From: an uncultured Muribaculaceae bacterium | GTDB taxonomy: Bacteria > Bacteroidota > Bacteroidia > Bacteroidales > Muribaculaceae | Assembly: GCA_910579675.1 (NCBI GenBank) | Contig: CAJTUF010000001.1 | Coordinates: 145,717-209,716 of the forward strand | DNA: 64,000 nt | Reading direction: 5' to 3' | Part shown: positions 42,626 to 50,734 of the stretch, piece after piece | Layout of the letters: every line of letters begins with the position of its first letter | How positions within the stretch are numbered: position 1 is the stretch's first letter | Program-made: the position numbers and the translations under genes | The notes under the pieces: model-generated | The model's database searches: none | Told to the model about the DNA's origin: nothing | Seen by the model: only the letters and a program-made list of their open reading frames with translations

Positions 42626-45616
42626 ATGAAAGCAACAAAATCATTACTGCTTGCATTTTCGCTGGCGCTGACCGAACCCGCCGCCATCGTTTCGGCTACC
42701 ACTCCTACAATATATTCCAAGCCTGTAGAAGCTGAAAGTATCAATCTTGACGGCTCTTGGGATGTTAAACTCTCACCAAAGGGCCGATGGCATAAAGCCA
42801 TTGTGCCCGGCGAGCTTGCCATGCAAGGGTTGGCCCCGGAGCACGACACGCCGGTCACCTACCGAAAAAAAATCAATATACCGTCGTCATGGTCGGGCTC
42901 GAAGATAATCCTTCGCTTTGACGGCACATATTCCTATGCCACCCTCTTGATCAACGGCAAAGAGATCCGGAAGCACCGTGGCGGCTTCACACGCTGGGAC
43001 ACCGATGTGACTCCCTTTATAAAGCCGGGGCGCACTAATGAGGTAGAGTTGCAGCTCACCGATCCAGTGGATGAGATATCATATGCCTCTGGCTACGCCC
43101 ATCACCCCGTAGGAGGTATACTGCGAAGTGTCGGCATGTTTACCCAACCGGAATCGTTTATCTCCGACCTGAAAGCAGATGCTTCGCTCGACAGCACATA
43201 TACAGACGGGCGTATAGACGTGAGGTTTTCCCACGATCGCATGGATGGGAAGCGGACGCAAGTGGAAGTGGCGGTGATCGACAGTGACGGATCAACAGTG
43301 AGGTCGGAGGCAAAGCCGGTGATGGAGGGGCTCAACTCGATAGCTTTGGATGTGGAGCAACCAAAGCGATGGGATGCCGAGCATCCCAATCTCTACACCC
43401 TCCGGCTTGAGTTTAAGACCGAGGGCAAGCCGACGGCGACAGTGGAGAAGCAGATAGGATTCAGGAATATAGAGGTAGACGGCAACCGGCTGCTGGTGAA
43501 CGGGCGCCCGGTGAAACTGCGGGGAGCATGTCGCCATGACATCCATCCCACCCTCGGACGCTCCTCCGACCGCACCACCGACTCTATTGATGCGCGCTTG
43601 TTCAAGAGGGCCAACATGAATTTTGTAAGGACCTCTCACTATCCGCCATCGGAAGACTTCCTTGAGTTTTGCGACCGTTATGGCATCTATGTCGAAAGCG
43701 AGACAGCGGTATGTTTTGTCAACACCTACCGTCAGGAAAACTACCAGCCGGGGGCTTCGCAGAGCGACACCATCCACACTCGGCAATATTTGGAGCAGCT
43801 GGGGGAGATGGTGAAGAATTATCAGAGTCACCCGTCGGTGTTGATGTGGAGCATCGGAAATGAGAGTGTGTATGGCACTAATTTTGCCGCAAGCTACGAG
43901 TGGGTGAAGTCCTACGATCCGTCGCGCCCTGTGATATTCAGCTATCCCGGCACAGTGCCCGACACAGTGGGGCGGATATATGATATCCTGAGCATGCACT
44001 ATCCGCCGGTAAGCGGAAACATGACTCAGATGGGAGTATCGGTCAGAGGGTTTGGCCATAGCGACTTCCCTACGCTCCACGATGAGTGGGCACATCCGGC
44101 ATGCTACACATATGCCACACTGCGCGATGATCCAGGGATAAGGGAATTTTGGGGCCAATCGCTCGACAAGATGTGGCGGGGCGTGATGGCCAACGATGGT
44201 GCCCTGGGCGGAGCCATATGGGGCTATGTGGATGAAGTGTTTCATCTGCCCGAACCTGTTGAGGGCTCATCGTGGTGGAAGGATTTTGCACACACCCAAA
44301 AGCCCGAAGGCTTCCGGGGCAATTGTGTGGGATATGGCGAGTGGGGCATTGTAGACATATACCGTCGCCCGAAGCCTGAATTTCACGCTACGAAGAAAGC
44401 CTACACGCCGATATTGATTGAGGCGCCGAGGGAGCTTGAAGTGGGGAGCATGGCAGATATTCTGCTGCCGGTGGTCAATAGGTTTGACCACACCAATCTG
44501 TCGGAGGTGAAAGCCGAGGTGACGACGACATCGTGTGGAAAAACGTCGATCGTAGCGATGCCTGATGTGGAGCCCCATGGCCGGGGCTTTATCCGGGTGG
44601 CGGGACGCGTGGCGGAGGGCGCCGACACTCTTCGGCTCACATTTACCACCCACTCTGACACCATCGACACGTATGTGTTCACATTAGCGACACCCCGCCG
44701 GGAGCTCCTTGCCGAGGGGGCTGCTACCCCCTTGACGATCGACACCACCGACCGCCTCATCACCGTGATGGGCAATGGGTTTGCGATACCGTTTGACCGT
44801 GAGAACTGTCTGATGACGGGCATACAGACGGATGGACGCGAAGTGGTGGAGAGCGGGCCCTATCTCAACGCCTATATCAACTACAATCATCTGACTGGCG
44901 CCGAAATACGCTCAGTGGCCGATCATATGACCATCGCCCCTGAATCATGGCGCCCCGACAGCCTCTCGGTGGGTCTCACTCCGGCAGGGGATGCACTCGC
45001 GGTGGTGACAGGCCGATATGGCGACGCGAGAGTGGAATATCGGATATCCATCACTGCCGCCGGCGATATGACAATAGACTATAATGCCGATGGATTGCCC
45101 GACGGATATCTGCGCGAGACGGGGCTGGCATTCCGCCTCAACGATGCCTTCAGCACCTTGCGGTGGGATCGCAACGGCTATTGGGACAGCTATCCCGACG
45201 ATGCCATGTCGGGCCACCACGGCCACCGGCCCATCTACAATCAAGCCCCTCAGCCCTACGGTGTGAAACCCGATCAGCCCTGGGGAGCTGATACGCGCAA
45301 CTATTATTACTGGAGCGACGAGGGCAGCAATGCCTCGATGCCGCTCACAAATTGGGCCAAGTCGATGAAGGAGAATATCTATCTCTACACGCTTGAAATG
45401 CCGGATGGAGAGGCGCTGAGTGTATTGTCGGACAAAGGCGATGTGGCTTGCCGGCTGAATAAGCCCGACGGCAACACGCTCATGCTCTATGCCGACAATC
45501 GCTGGGACTATCCTGAAATAGCCTGGGGCAATTATTGCAAGGCCATCTCGCCGCTGCCTCTAACCGGACGGATCACCTTGTCGCTTCGCCGCCCCGCGAC
45601 GACAAGCGTGCGTTAG
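42626..45616 (+). CDS. Exported glycoside hydrolase family 2 (beta-galactosidase-like)
   Basis: A 996-residue enzyme with a signal peptide (about 1-24). The N-terminal jelly-roll (IVPGELAMQGLAPEHDTPVT, YRKKINIP) and Ig-like domains lead to a TIM barrel with R-H-D-I-H-P-T, then the acid/base E413 in MWSIGNES and the nucleophile candidate E487 in H-D-E-W-A. A large C-terminal beta domain follows. It would cleave beta-linked galactose, glucuronic acid or mannose from polysaccharides; the exact sugar is not deducible. The ATG at 42626 starts the signal peptide. Its last codons (RRPATTSVR then TAG at 45614) lie inside the repeat element, so the natural C-terminus has been altered. Confidence 0.88.
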   Translation: MKATKSLLLAFSLALTEPAAIVSATTPTIYSKPVEAESINLDGSWDVKLSPKGRWHKAIVPGELAMQGLAPEHDTPVTYRKKINIPSSWSGSKIILRFDGTYSYATLLINGKEIRKHRGGFTRWDTDVTPFIKPGRTNEVELQLTDPVDEISYASGYAHHPVGGILRSVGMFTQPESFISDLKADASLDSTYTDGRIDVRFSHDRMDGKRTQVEVAVIDSDGSTVRSEAKPVMEGLNSIALDVEQPKRWDAEHPNLYTLRLEFKTEGKPTATVEKQIGFRNIEVDGNRLLVNGRPVKLRGACRHDIHPTLGRSSDRTTDSIDARLFKRANMNFVRTSHYPPSEDFLEFCDRYGIYVESETAVCFVNTYRQENYQPGASQSDTIHTRQYLEQLGEMVKNYQSHPSVLMWSIGNESVYGTNFAASYEWVKSYDPSRPVIFSYPGTVPDTVGRIYDILSMHYPPVSGNMTQMGVSVRGFGHSDFPTLHDEWAHPACYTYATLRDDPGIREFWGQSLDKMWRGVMANDGALGGAIWGYVDEVFHLPEPVEGSSWWKDFAHTQKPEGFRGNCVGYGEWGIVDIYRRPKPEFHATKKAYTPILIEAPRELEVGSMADILLPVVNRFDHTNLSEVKAEVTTTSCGKTSIVAMPDVEPHGRGFIRVAGRVAEGADTLRLTFTTHSDTIDTYVFTLATPRRELLAEGAATPLTIDTTDRLITVMGNGFAIPFDRENCLMTGIQTDGREVVESGPYLNAYINYNHLTGAEIRSVADHMTIAPESWRPDSLSVGLTPAGDALAVVTGRYGDARVEYRISITAAGDMTIDYNADGLPDGYLRETGLAFRLNDAFSTLRWDRNGYWDSYPDDAMSGHHGHRPIYNQAPQPYGVKPDQPWGADTRNYYYWSDEGSNASMPLTNWAKSMKENIYLYTLEMPDGEALSVLSDKGDVACRLNKPDGNTLMLYADNRWDYPEIAWGNYCKAISPLPLTGRITLSLRRPATTSVR

Positions 45617-45695
45617 CCGCCAAGCCGCGGTAGCGGCGCACATCCCCGCCAAATGCTCAGCGTCAGTCAAGCTCCCCATCGCGACGATACACGCC
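45591..45695. repeat. Partial, internally deleted copy of the TIR element, joined to the GH2 3' end
   Basis: Bases 45591-45641 match, almost base for base, the middle of the full repeat (compare 45840-45890: C-G-A-C-G-A-C-A-A-G-C-G and the G-C-C-G-C-C-A-A-G-C-C-G-C-G-G-T core). The rest, including G-C-T-C-A-G-C-G-T at 45655-45663, matches the end of the element, so an internal segment is missing. The first 26 bases are also the last codons and stop of the GH2 gene. Confidence 0.65.
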
Positions 45696-46007
45696 GCCCA
45701 AGGAGCTCGGCTGACGCTGAGCATCTTCATCCTCCCGTCTTGCAAACCCCACTCTGCGGCGGCTACGCGCGCCTTTGAGTGGTGCCACCATCAAGGAGCG
45801 CCCCCAAAGGGGCTTGGGCGCTAACGCGCGGAGAGGCCGCCCCGGCGACGACAAGCGCGCGGTAGCCGCCAAGCCGCGGTAGCGGCGCACCTGATGGATA
45901 GCCTCGGACAAGAGCGCGCGTAGCCGCCGCAGTCCGAGGATAGAAGCGCCCTCCACGCGAATGGCTCAGCGTAGGCCGAGCCCCACACCACGACGACCCA
46001 CGCCACC
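45696..46007 (+). repeat. Full TIR element copy A, upstream of the toxin-antitoxin pair
   Basis: A 312-bp GC-rich element, almost identical to 46631-46940 in the same orientation (about 20-25 differences by eye). Its core is bounded by inverted terminal repeats: GCTCGGCTGACGCTGAGC at 45705-45722 and GCTCAGCGTAGGCCGAGC at 45964-45981, which are complementary at 16 of 18 positions. Inside are further hairpins: CCCC-CAAA-GGGG near 45811, and CCTCGGAC/GTCCGAGG enclosing a 22-base loop. It has no transposase frame. This looks like a non-autonomous (MITE-like) or structured intergenic repeat; the distinction needs genome-wide copies. Confidence 0.8.
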
Positions 46008-46043
46008 TGAGGCGCATTTTTAGCTTTTCGTTTGTTTATGTAT

Positions 46044-46051
46044 TATATTTG
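46044..46051 (+). promoter_or_regulatory. -7 box and palindromic site of the toxin-antitoxin operon
   Basis: TATATTTG matches TAnnTTTG. It lies inside an imperfect palindrome GTATTATATTTGTATTAC at 46040-46057, a plausible operator for the RHH antitoxin. The stretch 46008-46080 is strikingly AT-rich against the flanking repeats. No -33 TTTG is seen. Confidence 0.5.
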
Positions 46052-46080
46052 TATTACTTTTACACACAAAAGATGTAATC

Positions 46081-46332
46081 ATGGATATAGTTATTCAGAA
46101 AAAGGCTCAAAGTTTCCGTTTGCCAGTCGAATTGATTGAGCGACTTAAGGTCATGGCCCGTAAGCAAAACCGTAGCCTCAACAATTTTGTGGAGTGTGTG
46201 CTCAACGACATTGCCTACACTGAACCTAATGAGGAGACCCGAGCCGCACTTTCCGAGGCTCGTGAAGGGCGGCTTCAAGGCCCGCTTGATGTGTCGAGCG
46301 TTGAGGCCATGTATAAGTCGATGGGCTTATGA
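46081..46332 (+). CDS. RHH-type antitoxin of YafQ toxin
   Basis: 83 residues. The N-terminal half (IQKKAQSFRLPVELIERLKV then MARKQNRSLNNFVECVLNDI) is a ribbon-helix-helix DNA-binding fold: a basic beta strand, a helix, a turn, and a helix with a hydrophobic face. The C-terminal half is the toxin-binding tail (ARLxLREGRLQGPLDVSS-like R-E-G-R-L-Q-G-P-L-D-V-S). It overlaps the toxin gene by 4 bp (ATGA), a classic antitoxin-toxin coupling. It resembles DinJ/RelB-type antitoxins only loosely. The codons are AT-richer than in the neighbouring genes, suggesting recent acquisition. Confidence 0.85.
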   Translation: MDIVIQKKAQSFRLPVELIERLKVMARKQNRSLNNFVECVLNDIAYTEPNEETRAALSEAREGRLQGPLDVSSVEAMYKSMGL

Positions 46333-46601
46333 AGACTCTGCGTTTTTCGAGCCAGTATAAGAAAGATGCCAAGCGATTTCGCAATCAGCCAAAGAAAATG
46401 GGAAAGGTTGCGGAAATACTCCGTATGCTCCGCGATGAGATTCCAATCCCCGCGGAGTATTGCCCCCATATGTTGAAGGGCGACTACAAGGGATGTATGG
46501 AATGTCATGTAGAAGGTGACTTCCTTCTGATATGGATCGACGAATCTCTCAATCAGATAGGTGTGTTGCGTCTTGGCTCTCACTCAGAGCTGTTTGGTTG
46601 A
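46329..46601 (+). CDS. YafQ-family mRNA-interferase toxin
   Basis: 90 residues of the RelE superfamily. The pattern matches E. coli YafQ in the places that matter: F-S-x-Q-Y-K-K-D at the N-terminus, H-M-L-K-G-D-Y-K-G near 47, C-H-V-E-G-D-F-L-L-I-W near 59, and L-G-S-H-S-E-L-F at the C-terminus. H47, H60, D64 and H85 (numbering by eye) correspond to the histidines and aspartate of YafQ that cleave mRNA on the ribosome. All are present, so the toxin looks active. The stop is followed by the second copy of the repeat after 29 bp. Confidence 0.88.
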   Translation: MKTLRFSSQYKKDAKRFRNQPKKMGKVAEILRMLRDEIPIPAEYCPHMLKGDYKGCMECHVEGDFLLIWIDESLNQIGVLRLGSHSELFG

Positions 46602-46630
46602 AGAACACCTACCGAGCGACGCACCTCGTC

Positions 46631-46940
46631 GCCCAAGGCGCTCGGCTGACGCTGAGCATCATCATCCTCCCGTCTCGCAAACCCCACTCTGCGGCGGCTA
46701 CGCGCGCCTTTGAGTGAGACCACCATCAAGGAGTGCCCCCAAAGGGGCATGGGCGCCACTCTCGGAGAGGCCGCCCCGGCGACGACAAGCGCGCGTAGCC
46801 GCCAAGCCGCGGTAGCGGCGCAACTGATGGATAGCCTCGGACAAGCGCGTGCGTAGCCGCCGCAGTCCGAGGATCGAAGCGCCATCCACGCGAATGGCTC
46901 AGCGTAGGCCGAGCCCCACACCGCGACGCCCCACGCCACC
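46631..46940 (+). repeat. Full TIR element copy B, downstream of the toxin-antitoxin pair
   Basis: The 310-bp sister of copy A, in direct orientation. Its terminal repeats are GCTCGGCTGACGCTGAGC at 46640-46657 and GCTCAGCGTAGGCCGAGC at 46897-46914, and both match copy A exactly. Differences from A are single-base changes plus one or two 1-base indels, with the hairpin arms conserved. Minus-strand frames of 60-120 codons through it are by-products of its GC-rich composition. Confidence 0.8.
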
Positions 46941-46970
46941 CCCAAAGGGGCATGTGCGCTAACGGACGGG
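46941..46970. repeat. Short fragment of the TIR element at the nuclease-gene 3' end
   Basis: CCCAAAGGGGCATG then GCGCTAACGGACGGGG resembles the internal part of the element (compare 45811-45832). It contributes the stop and the last codons (RHPVR) of the downstream minus-strand gene. Confidence 0.45.
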
Positions 46971-47753
46971 GTGGCGGTCGCGCGGGGGAGTTATCTCCAG
47001 TGTGACCACCACGGGGCGATGGTCAGATGCCACCCCCTCGGCCACCACCTCGGCGGCCCTGAGGCGCCGATGGCCCCCCTCCTGCGGCCGGGAAACCATG
47101 ATGTAGTCGATACACTGGCGCGGGGTGTCGGCGGGAAAGGTAGGGAGGTCGGGGGCGCTCACAATCTCAAACACCGCCCGGAGCGAGTCGACCACCTGCG
47201 AGAGAGGGAGAGAGTTGAGATCGCCCATCACCACCATCGGCCTCGGCGCCCGGGCACGCGCCTCGCGGCATATTATGGCCGCCGACTCAAGAGCGTCGGC
47301 GGGGGTGAGCGACAGGTGGGTGCATGCAATGGCATAGTCGGGATAGTCGGCTATGAGCAGCATGCGCTCCTCCTCGCACCCCGGGAGAGGGATGCGGCTG
47401 GTAGAGTCGGGCAGGTGGCCCACAAGGAGCCCTATGCCATAGAGGCCGCCCCCGTCGAGAGGTATGGCCGGGGCAAAGATGGGGATCATCTCCGCCTGCC
47501 GGGCAATATCGCCCAACACATAGGTCTGCCCGCTGCGGAGGGTGAGGCTGTCGACCTCCTGCACAGCCACAAAGTCGGGGCGGGCGGCGGCAATGACATT
47601 GCCTGTCCGGTCATGGTCGCGGCGGCCATCGAGCCCCACGCCGTTGTGGACATTGTAGGTCATGAGTCGGAGCCCGGGCCCGGCGGCTGAAGCCGCTCCG
47701 AGGCAGGCCATAGCGGCCCACGCCGCCACAAATCGCGATTTAATTCTTGTCAT
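46959..47753 (-). CDS. Exported endonuclease/exonuclease/phosphatase-family protein
   Basis: 264 residues with a signal peptide (about 1-22). The EEP metal-dependent core is visible: M-T-Y-N-V-H-N-G-V-G, V-Q-E-V-D-S-L, C-T-H-L-S-L, G-D-L-N-S-L-P and S-D-H-R-P-V-V. This family includes DNase I, inositol phosphatases and sphingomyelinases, so the substrate is not settled; export suggests a nucleic acid or a phosphodiester outside the cell. The ATG at 47753 is preferred over an in-frame TTG. Its C-terminus is encoded by a repeat fragment, so the gene was truncated or extended at its end. Confidence 0.83.
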   Translation of the reverse strand: MTRIKSRFVAAWAAMACLGAASAAGPGLRLMTYNVHNGVGLDGRRDHDRTGNVIAAARPDFVAVQEVDSLTLRSGQTYVLGDIARQAEMIPIFAPAIPLDGGGLYGIGLLVGHLPDSTSRIPLPGCEEERMLLIADYPDYAIACTHLSLTPADALESAAIICREARARAPRPMVVMGDLNSLPLSQVVDSLRAVFEIVSAPDLPTFPADTPRQCIDYIMVSRPQEGGHRRLRAAEVVAEGVASDHRPVVVTLEITPPRDRHPVR

Positions 47754-47781
47754 AGCCAAGGGGGGGAGGATTGATGGATAT

Positions 47782-49866
47782 TCAGCGGCTCATGCGCTTG
47801 AGGAGGGAGTAGGAGGGGACGATGCCAAGCTCTCCGGCGCGCGACAGATCGGCAGCGCCGGCGCTTCCATTGCCGAGCATGAAGTAGACATAGCCGCGGT
47901 TGTAGTAGGCCTCGCCCATCTCGGGCTTCAGCGCAATCGCCTCGTTGAGGGCCGAGAGCGCCGATGTGTAATCGCCCTGCGAGGCATAAATCACCCCTTT
48001 GTTGTAGTGGGCTATGGCAAGCTGGGGCGAGAGAGTGAGCACAGTGTCGAGGTCGGCAATCGCCTGCCGGGCGGCAAGATGGCGCAGACGGTGGGGTGTG
48101 GCTCCCCCGGCCCCGGGAGCCGACGGAGCATCGTCGTCAGCGGAAGCGGCGGCCCTGTCGCTCTCGGCCTCGCGCAGCGTAGCGATGGCCCTCATGAAAT
48201 AGGCCAGAGTGAAATCGGGCGAGAGGCGTGCGGCCTCGCCAAAGTCGGCGGCGGCGCGCGAATAGTCTCTGACGGTCATGAAGTCCATGCCCCGGCCGAA
48301 GAAGTCGATGGCGCGCGGGGGGTGGGTGGAGATGTAGGAGGTGTAGTAGTCGACACTCTCGAAGTGGCGGCGGATGTCGGCCGGATCGTCGAGAGCCACC
48401 TCGCGGTTGGTGACCTGCAGCAGATAGCGGAGCACACGGGTGTTGTTGACATCGTCGGCCTCCTTCATATAGTCGCCCGAGGGCCTGAGCTCGGTAGGCG
48501 AGGTGTAGTAGGTCACGACAAAGAGCGGTTCCAGCTCCACCGCCCCGTCGGCATCCTGCACGCGACCGCGGATAGAGCGTCCCCCCTTGGAGGCAGCTCC
48601 GAGAGCCCCGGCCACCTCGGCAGTCTCGGCCGAGGTGTCGATGGTGACGAGCGAGTTGAAGCGCCCGGCCACGGCATCGGCATTCTCGGGGTCGAAGTTG
48701 AAAAACGGATCATCGTCGGCATGGCCGCGCGAAGCCTCGGTCGCATCGTCAGGAGCGGCCTTGCGGTTGGCCTTTGCCATGGCAATCGACCGATCGTAGT
48801 CGGCGCGTGCGCCCTTGTCGCCCATAGCCTCGCGTATGTCGAATCGGAGGAAGTAGGCGGCCGGCATATCCGGAAAAGCATTGACAATCACTTCGGCATC
48901 GGAGAGAGCATCCTGAAGGCGCCCGCGCTCCTTGTTGATCATGGCGCGGTTGAAGAGCGCCCGATAATCCTTGCCCCCGGTGAGCGACACCACCCTGTCG
49001 AGATCGGCCACGGCGCGGTCGTGGTCGCCCACCTCGGCGCGGAGGATAGCGCGGTTGAAGATGGCCGAAGTGTTGACAGGATCGAGCTGGAGAGCATAAT
49101 CAAAGTCGCTCATCGCCCCATAATAGTCGTCGAGCTCATGGCGCAGATAGGCACGGTTAACAAAAAACGACGGCTGACGAGGCTCAAGGCGGATGGCCTC
49201 GTCCATGTCGGCGAGAGCCGTCGCAAATCCATCCTTACCCTTCTGCATGGCCAGATTGGCATGAAATATCAGGGCGCCCACATTGAAGCGGTTGATGTCG
49301 AGAGCTTTGTCGATATTGGTTTGAGCCCCTACGGTGTCGCCCTTGTGGAGGAGCAGATTGGCATAGCCCATGTAGGCGCGCTCATAGCCCGGCGAGAGCT
49401 TGAAGAGGCGCTGGAAAGTCACCTCGGCACTGTCGGTCAGCCCGGCATCCTGCTGTGCCATGGCGAGATTAAACATCACCCCCTTGTTGACAGGCATCAT
49501 GTCGAGCACCTTGCGGTAGTCGGCGATCGCGCCCTCAAGATTGCCCGAGTTTTGCCGCGCCACCCCGCGTATCTCATACGCATCGGTGATAAACGGGTTG
49601 CGGTCGATGGCGAGCGAGGCATCGGCCTCGGCTCCCCTCATATCGTCGAGCGAGTATTTGGCCACAGCGCGGTAAAAATAGGGCTGGGCAAGATAGGGCT
49701 TGGCCGCAATGGCCTGATTGAAATATTGTATGGAGAGCACATAGTCCTCGAAATAGAGCGCGTTGCGCCCAACCCTGACCACTTGGTCAACATTGATCTG
49801 CGCATACCCTGGGGCCAATCCGGCCAGAGCTGCGCAAAGGGCTGTGATGATGCGACAAATGTTCAC
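47782..49866 (-). CDS. Large exported tetratricopeptide-repeat protein
   Basis: 694 residues. A signal peptide (about 1-22, ending Y-A-Q) precedes a long string of TPR motifs: for example Y-F-N-Q-A-I-A-A-K-P-Y-L, A-D-A-S-L-A-I-D-R-N-P-F and F-D-Y-A-L-Q-L-D-P-V-N. A spacer of about 150 residues (about 330-480) without clear TPRs separates two TPR blocks; the last block contains L-N-E-A-I-A-L-K-P-E-M-G-E-A-Y-Y. The GTG start at 49866 was chosen because it begins the signal peptide. It is probably a periplasmic or outer-membrane scaffold protein. A 738-residue antisense frame is a codon-bias artefact. Confidence 0.82.
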   Translation of the reverse strand: MNICRIITALCAALAGLAPGYAQINVDQVVRVGRNALYFEDYVLSIQYFNQAIAAKPYLAQPYFYRAVAKYSLDDMRGAEADASLAIDRNPFITDAYEIRGVARQNSGNLEGAIADYRKVLDMMPVNKGVMFNLAMAQQDAGLTDSAEVTFQRLFKLSPGYERAYMGYANLLLHKGDTVGAQTNIDKALDINRFNVGALIFHANLAMQKGKDGFATALADMDEAIRLEPRQPSFFVNRAYLRHELDDYYGAMSDFDYALQLDPVNTSAIFNRAILRAEVGDHDRAVADLDRVVSLTGGKDYRALFNRAMINKERGRLQDALSDAEVIVNAFPDMPAAYFLRFDIREAMGDKGARADYDRSIAMAKANRKAAPDDATEASRGHADDDPFFNFDPENADAVAGRFNSLVTIDTSAETAEVAGALGAASKGGRSIRGRVQDADGAVELEPLFVVTYYTSPTELRPSGDYMKEADDVNNTRVLRYLLQVTNREVALDDPADIRRHFESVDYYTSYISTHPPRAIDFFGRGMDFMTVRDYSRAAADFGEAARLSPDFTLAYFMRAIATLREAESDRAAASADDDAPSAPGAGGATPHRLRHLAARQAIADLDTVLTLSPQLAIAHYNKGVIYASQGDYTSALSALNEAIALKPEMGEAYYNRGYVYFMLGNGSAGAADLSRAGELGIVPSYSLLKRMSR

Positions 49867-49891
49867 GTGAGTAATTAAAGAAATATTTCCG

Positions 49892-49899
49892 CAAAAATA
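49892..49899 (-). promoter_or_regulatory. -7 box upstream of the TPR gene
   Basis: The minus strand reads TATTTTTG, matching TAnnTTTG, 25 bp before the GTG start. It is divergent from the box at 49945-49952. Confidence 0.5.
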
Positions 49900-49944
49900 C
49901 TCCGAAAATGCCAATAATCTATCCCTTGTCACGATAAAAAACAT

Positions 49945-49952
49945 TAATTTTG
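49945..49952 (+). promoter_or_regulatory. -7 box directly before the VanX-like gene
   Basis: TAATTTTG matches TAnnTTTG. Only 4 bp separate it from the ATG at 49957, so transcription would start at or beside the start codon (a leaderless mRNA). No -33 TTTG lies at the normal spacing; a TTG is 16 bp upstream. Confidence 0.5.
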
Positions 49953-49956
49953 CAGA

Positions 49957-50658
49957 ATGAAGCCACTACGATTACTCTTGTTTGCAGCAGCTGCGGCCAC
50001 ATCGGCCGCAGCCGGAGCATCGGGCCCGTCGCCCATGAGTGCGGCCGACAGCCTTGCCGCCCGCATGGAGAGTGCTGGAATGGTCGACGCCAGTCTGAGC
50101 GCCCCTGCAATCGAGGTGAACCTCATGTATGGCCGCGATGACAATTTTACCGGCGTGGCAATGTATCCCGAAGGATTTGATAAAGCATATCTCCACCCCG
50201 AGGCTTCCAAAGGGCTCGCCGCCGCCCAGAAGGCCCTCTCGGCCGAGCATCCCGGCTACAGGCTCAGGATAGCCGATGCCGCCCGCCCCATGTCGGTGCA
50301 GACCAAGATGTACAACACTGTCAAGGGCACTCCCATGGCGCCCTACGTGAGCAATCCCGCCCGTGGCGGTGGCCTGCACAACTACGGCCTTGCGGTCGAC
50401 ATCACCATTGTCGACGCATCAGGGCACGAACTCCCCATGGGCACCAAGATCGACCATCTTGGACCCGAAGCCAACATCCACCGCGAGAAACAGCTCGTGG
50501 CCCAAGGCAAGATTACCGAAGCCGCCCGGCAGAACCGCATCCTGCTGCGGCGTGTTATGAAAGCAGGTGGCTTCATGCCGCTCCGATCCGAGTGGTGGCA
50601 CTTCAACCTCCGCTCCCGCGCCGATGCCCGCGACCGATACCGCAGGCTCGATTTCTGA
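49957..50658 (+). CDS. VanX-like D-Ala-D-Ala dipeptidase (M15 family), exported
   Basis: 233 residues with a signal peptide (about 1-22). The zinc and catalytic residues of the M15D family are visible: R110 in D-A-A-R-P, H141 and D148 in G-L-H-N-Y-G-L-A-V-D, and E212 and H215 in S-E-W-W-H-F. VanX enzymes cleave D-Ala-D-Ala; in bacteria without glycopeptide resistance the same family often recycles cell-wall dipeptides, and export to the periplasm suits that. The start is fixed by the signal peptide. It is a single gene divergent from the TPR gene and 77 bp before ndh. Confidence 0.88.
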   Translation: MKPLRLLLFAAAAATSAAAGASGPSPMSAADSLAARMESAGMVDASLSAPAIEVNLMYGRDDNFTGVAMYPEGFDKAYLHPEASKGLAAAQKALSAEHPGYRLRIADAARPMSVQTKMYNTVKGTPMAPYVSNPARGGGLHNYGLAVDITIVDASGHELPMGTKIDHLGPEANIHREKQLVAQGKITEAARQNRILLRRVMKAGGFMPLRSEWWHFNLRSRADARDRYRRLDF

Positions 50659-50734
50659 CCGATTTTCCAACTCTTATTCTCCTTATTATCCCCCTATCCA
50701 TTACATCACATCCCACAACCACACCACCCACCAT

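Noticed and set aside
45663..46017. Minus-strand frames of 60-97 codons in repeat copy A, and similar ones in copy B
   Set aside because: Several frames are open at once and the predicted peptides are Arg/Ala/Gly-rich without a fold; they are by-products of the hairpin-rich repeat. They may be annotated as hypothetical proteins elsewhere.
45591..46970. Insertion sequence with transposase
   Set aside because: No frame with a DDE or HUH motif is present in or near the repeats, so I call them non-autonomous repeats, not an IS.
47662..49878. 738-residue open frame antisense to the TPR gene
   Set aside because: The composition is repetitive and mirrors the TPR codons; the minus-strand TPR protein has a signal peptide and repeats, and this one has nothing recognisable.
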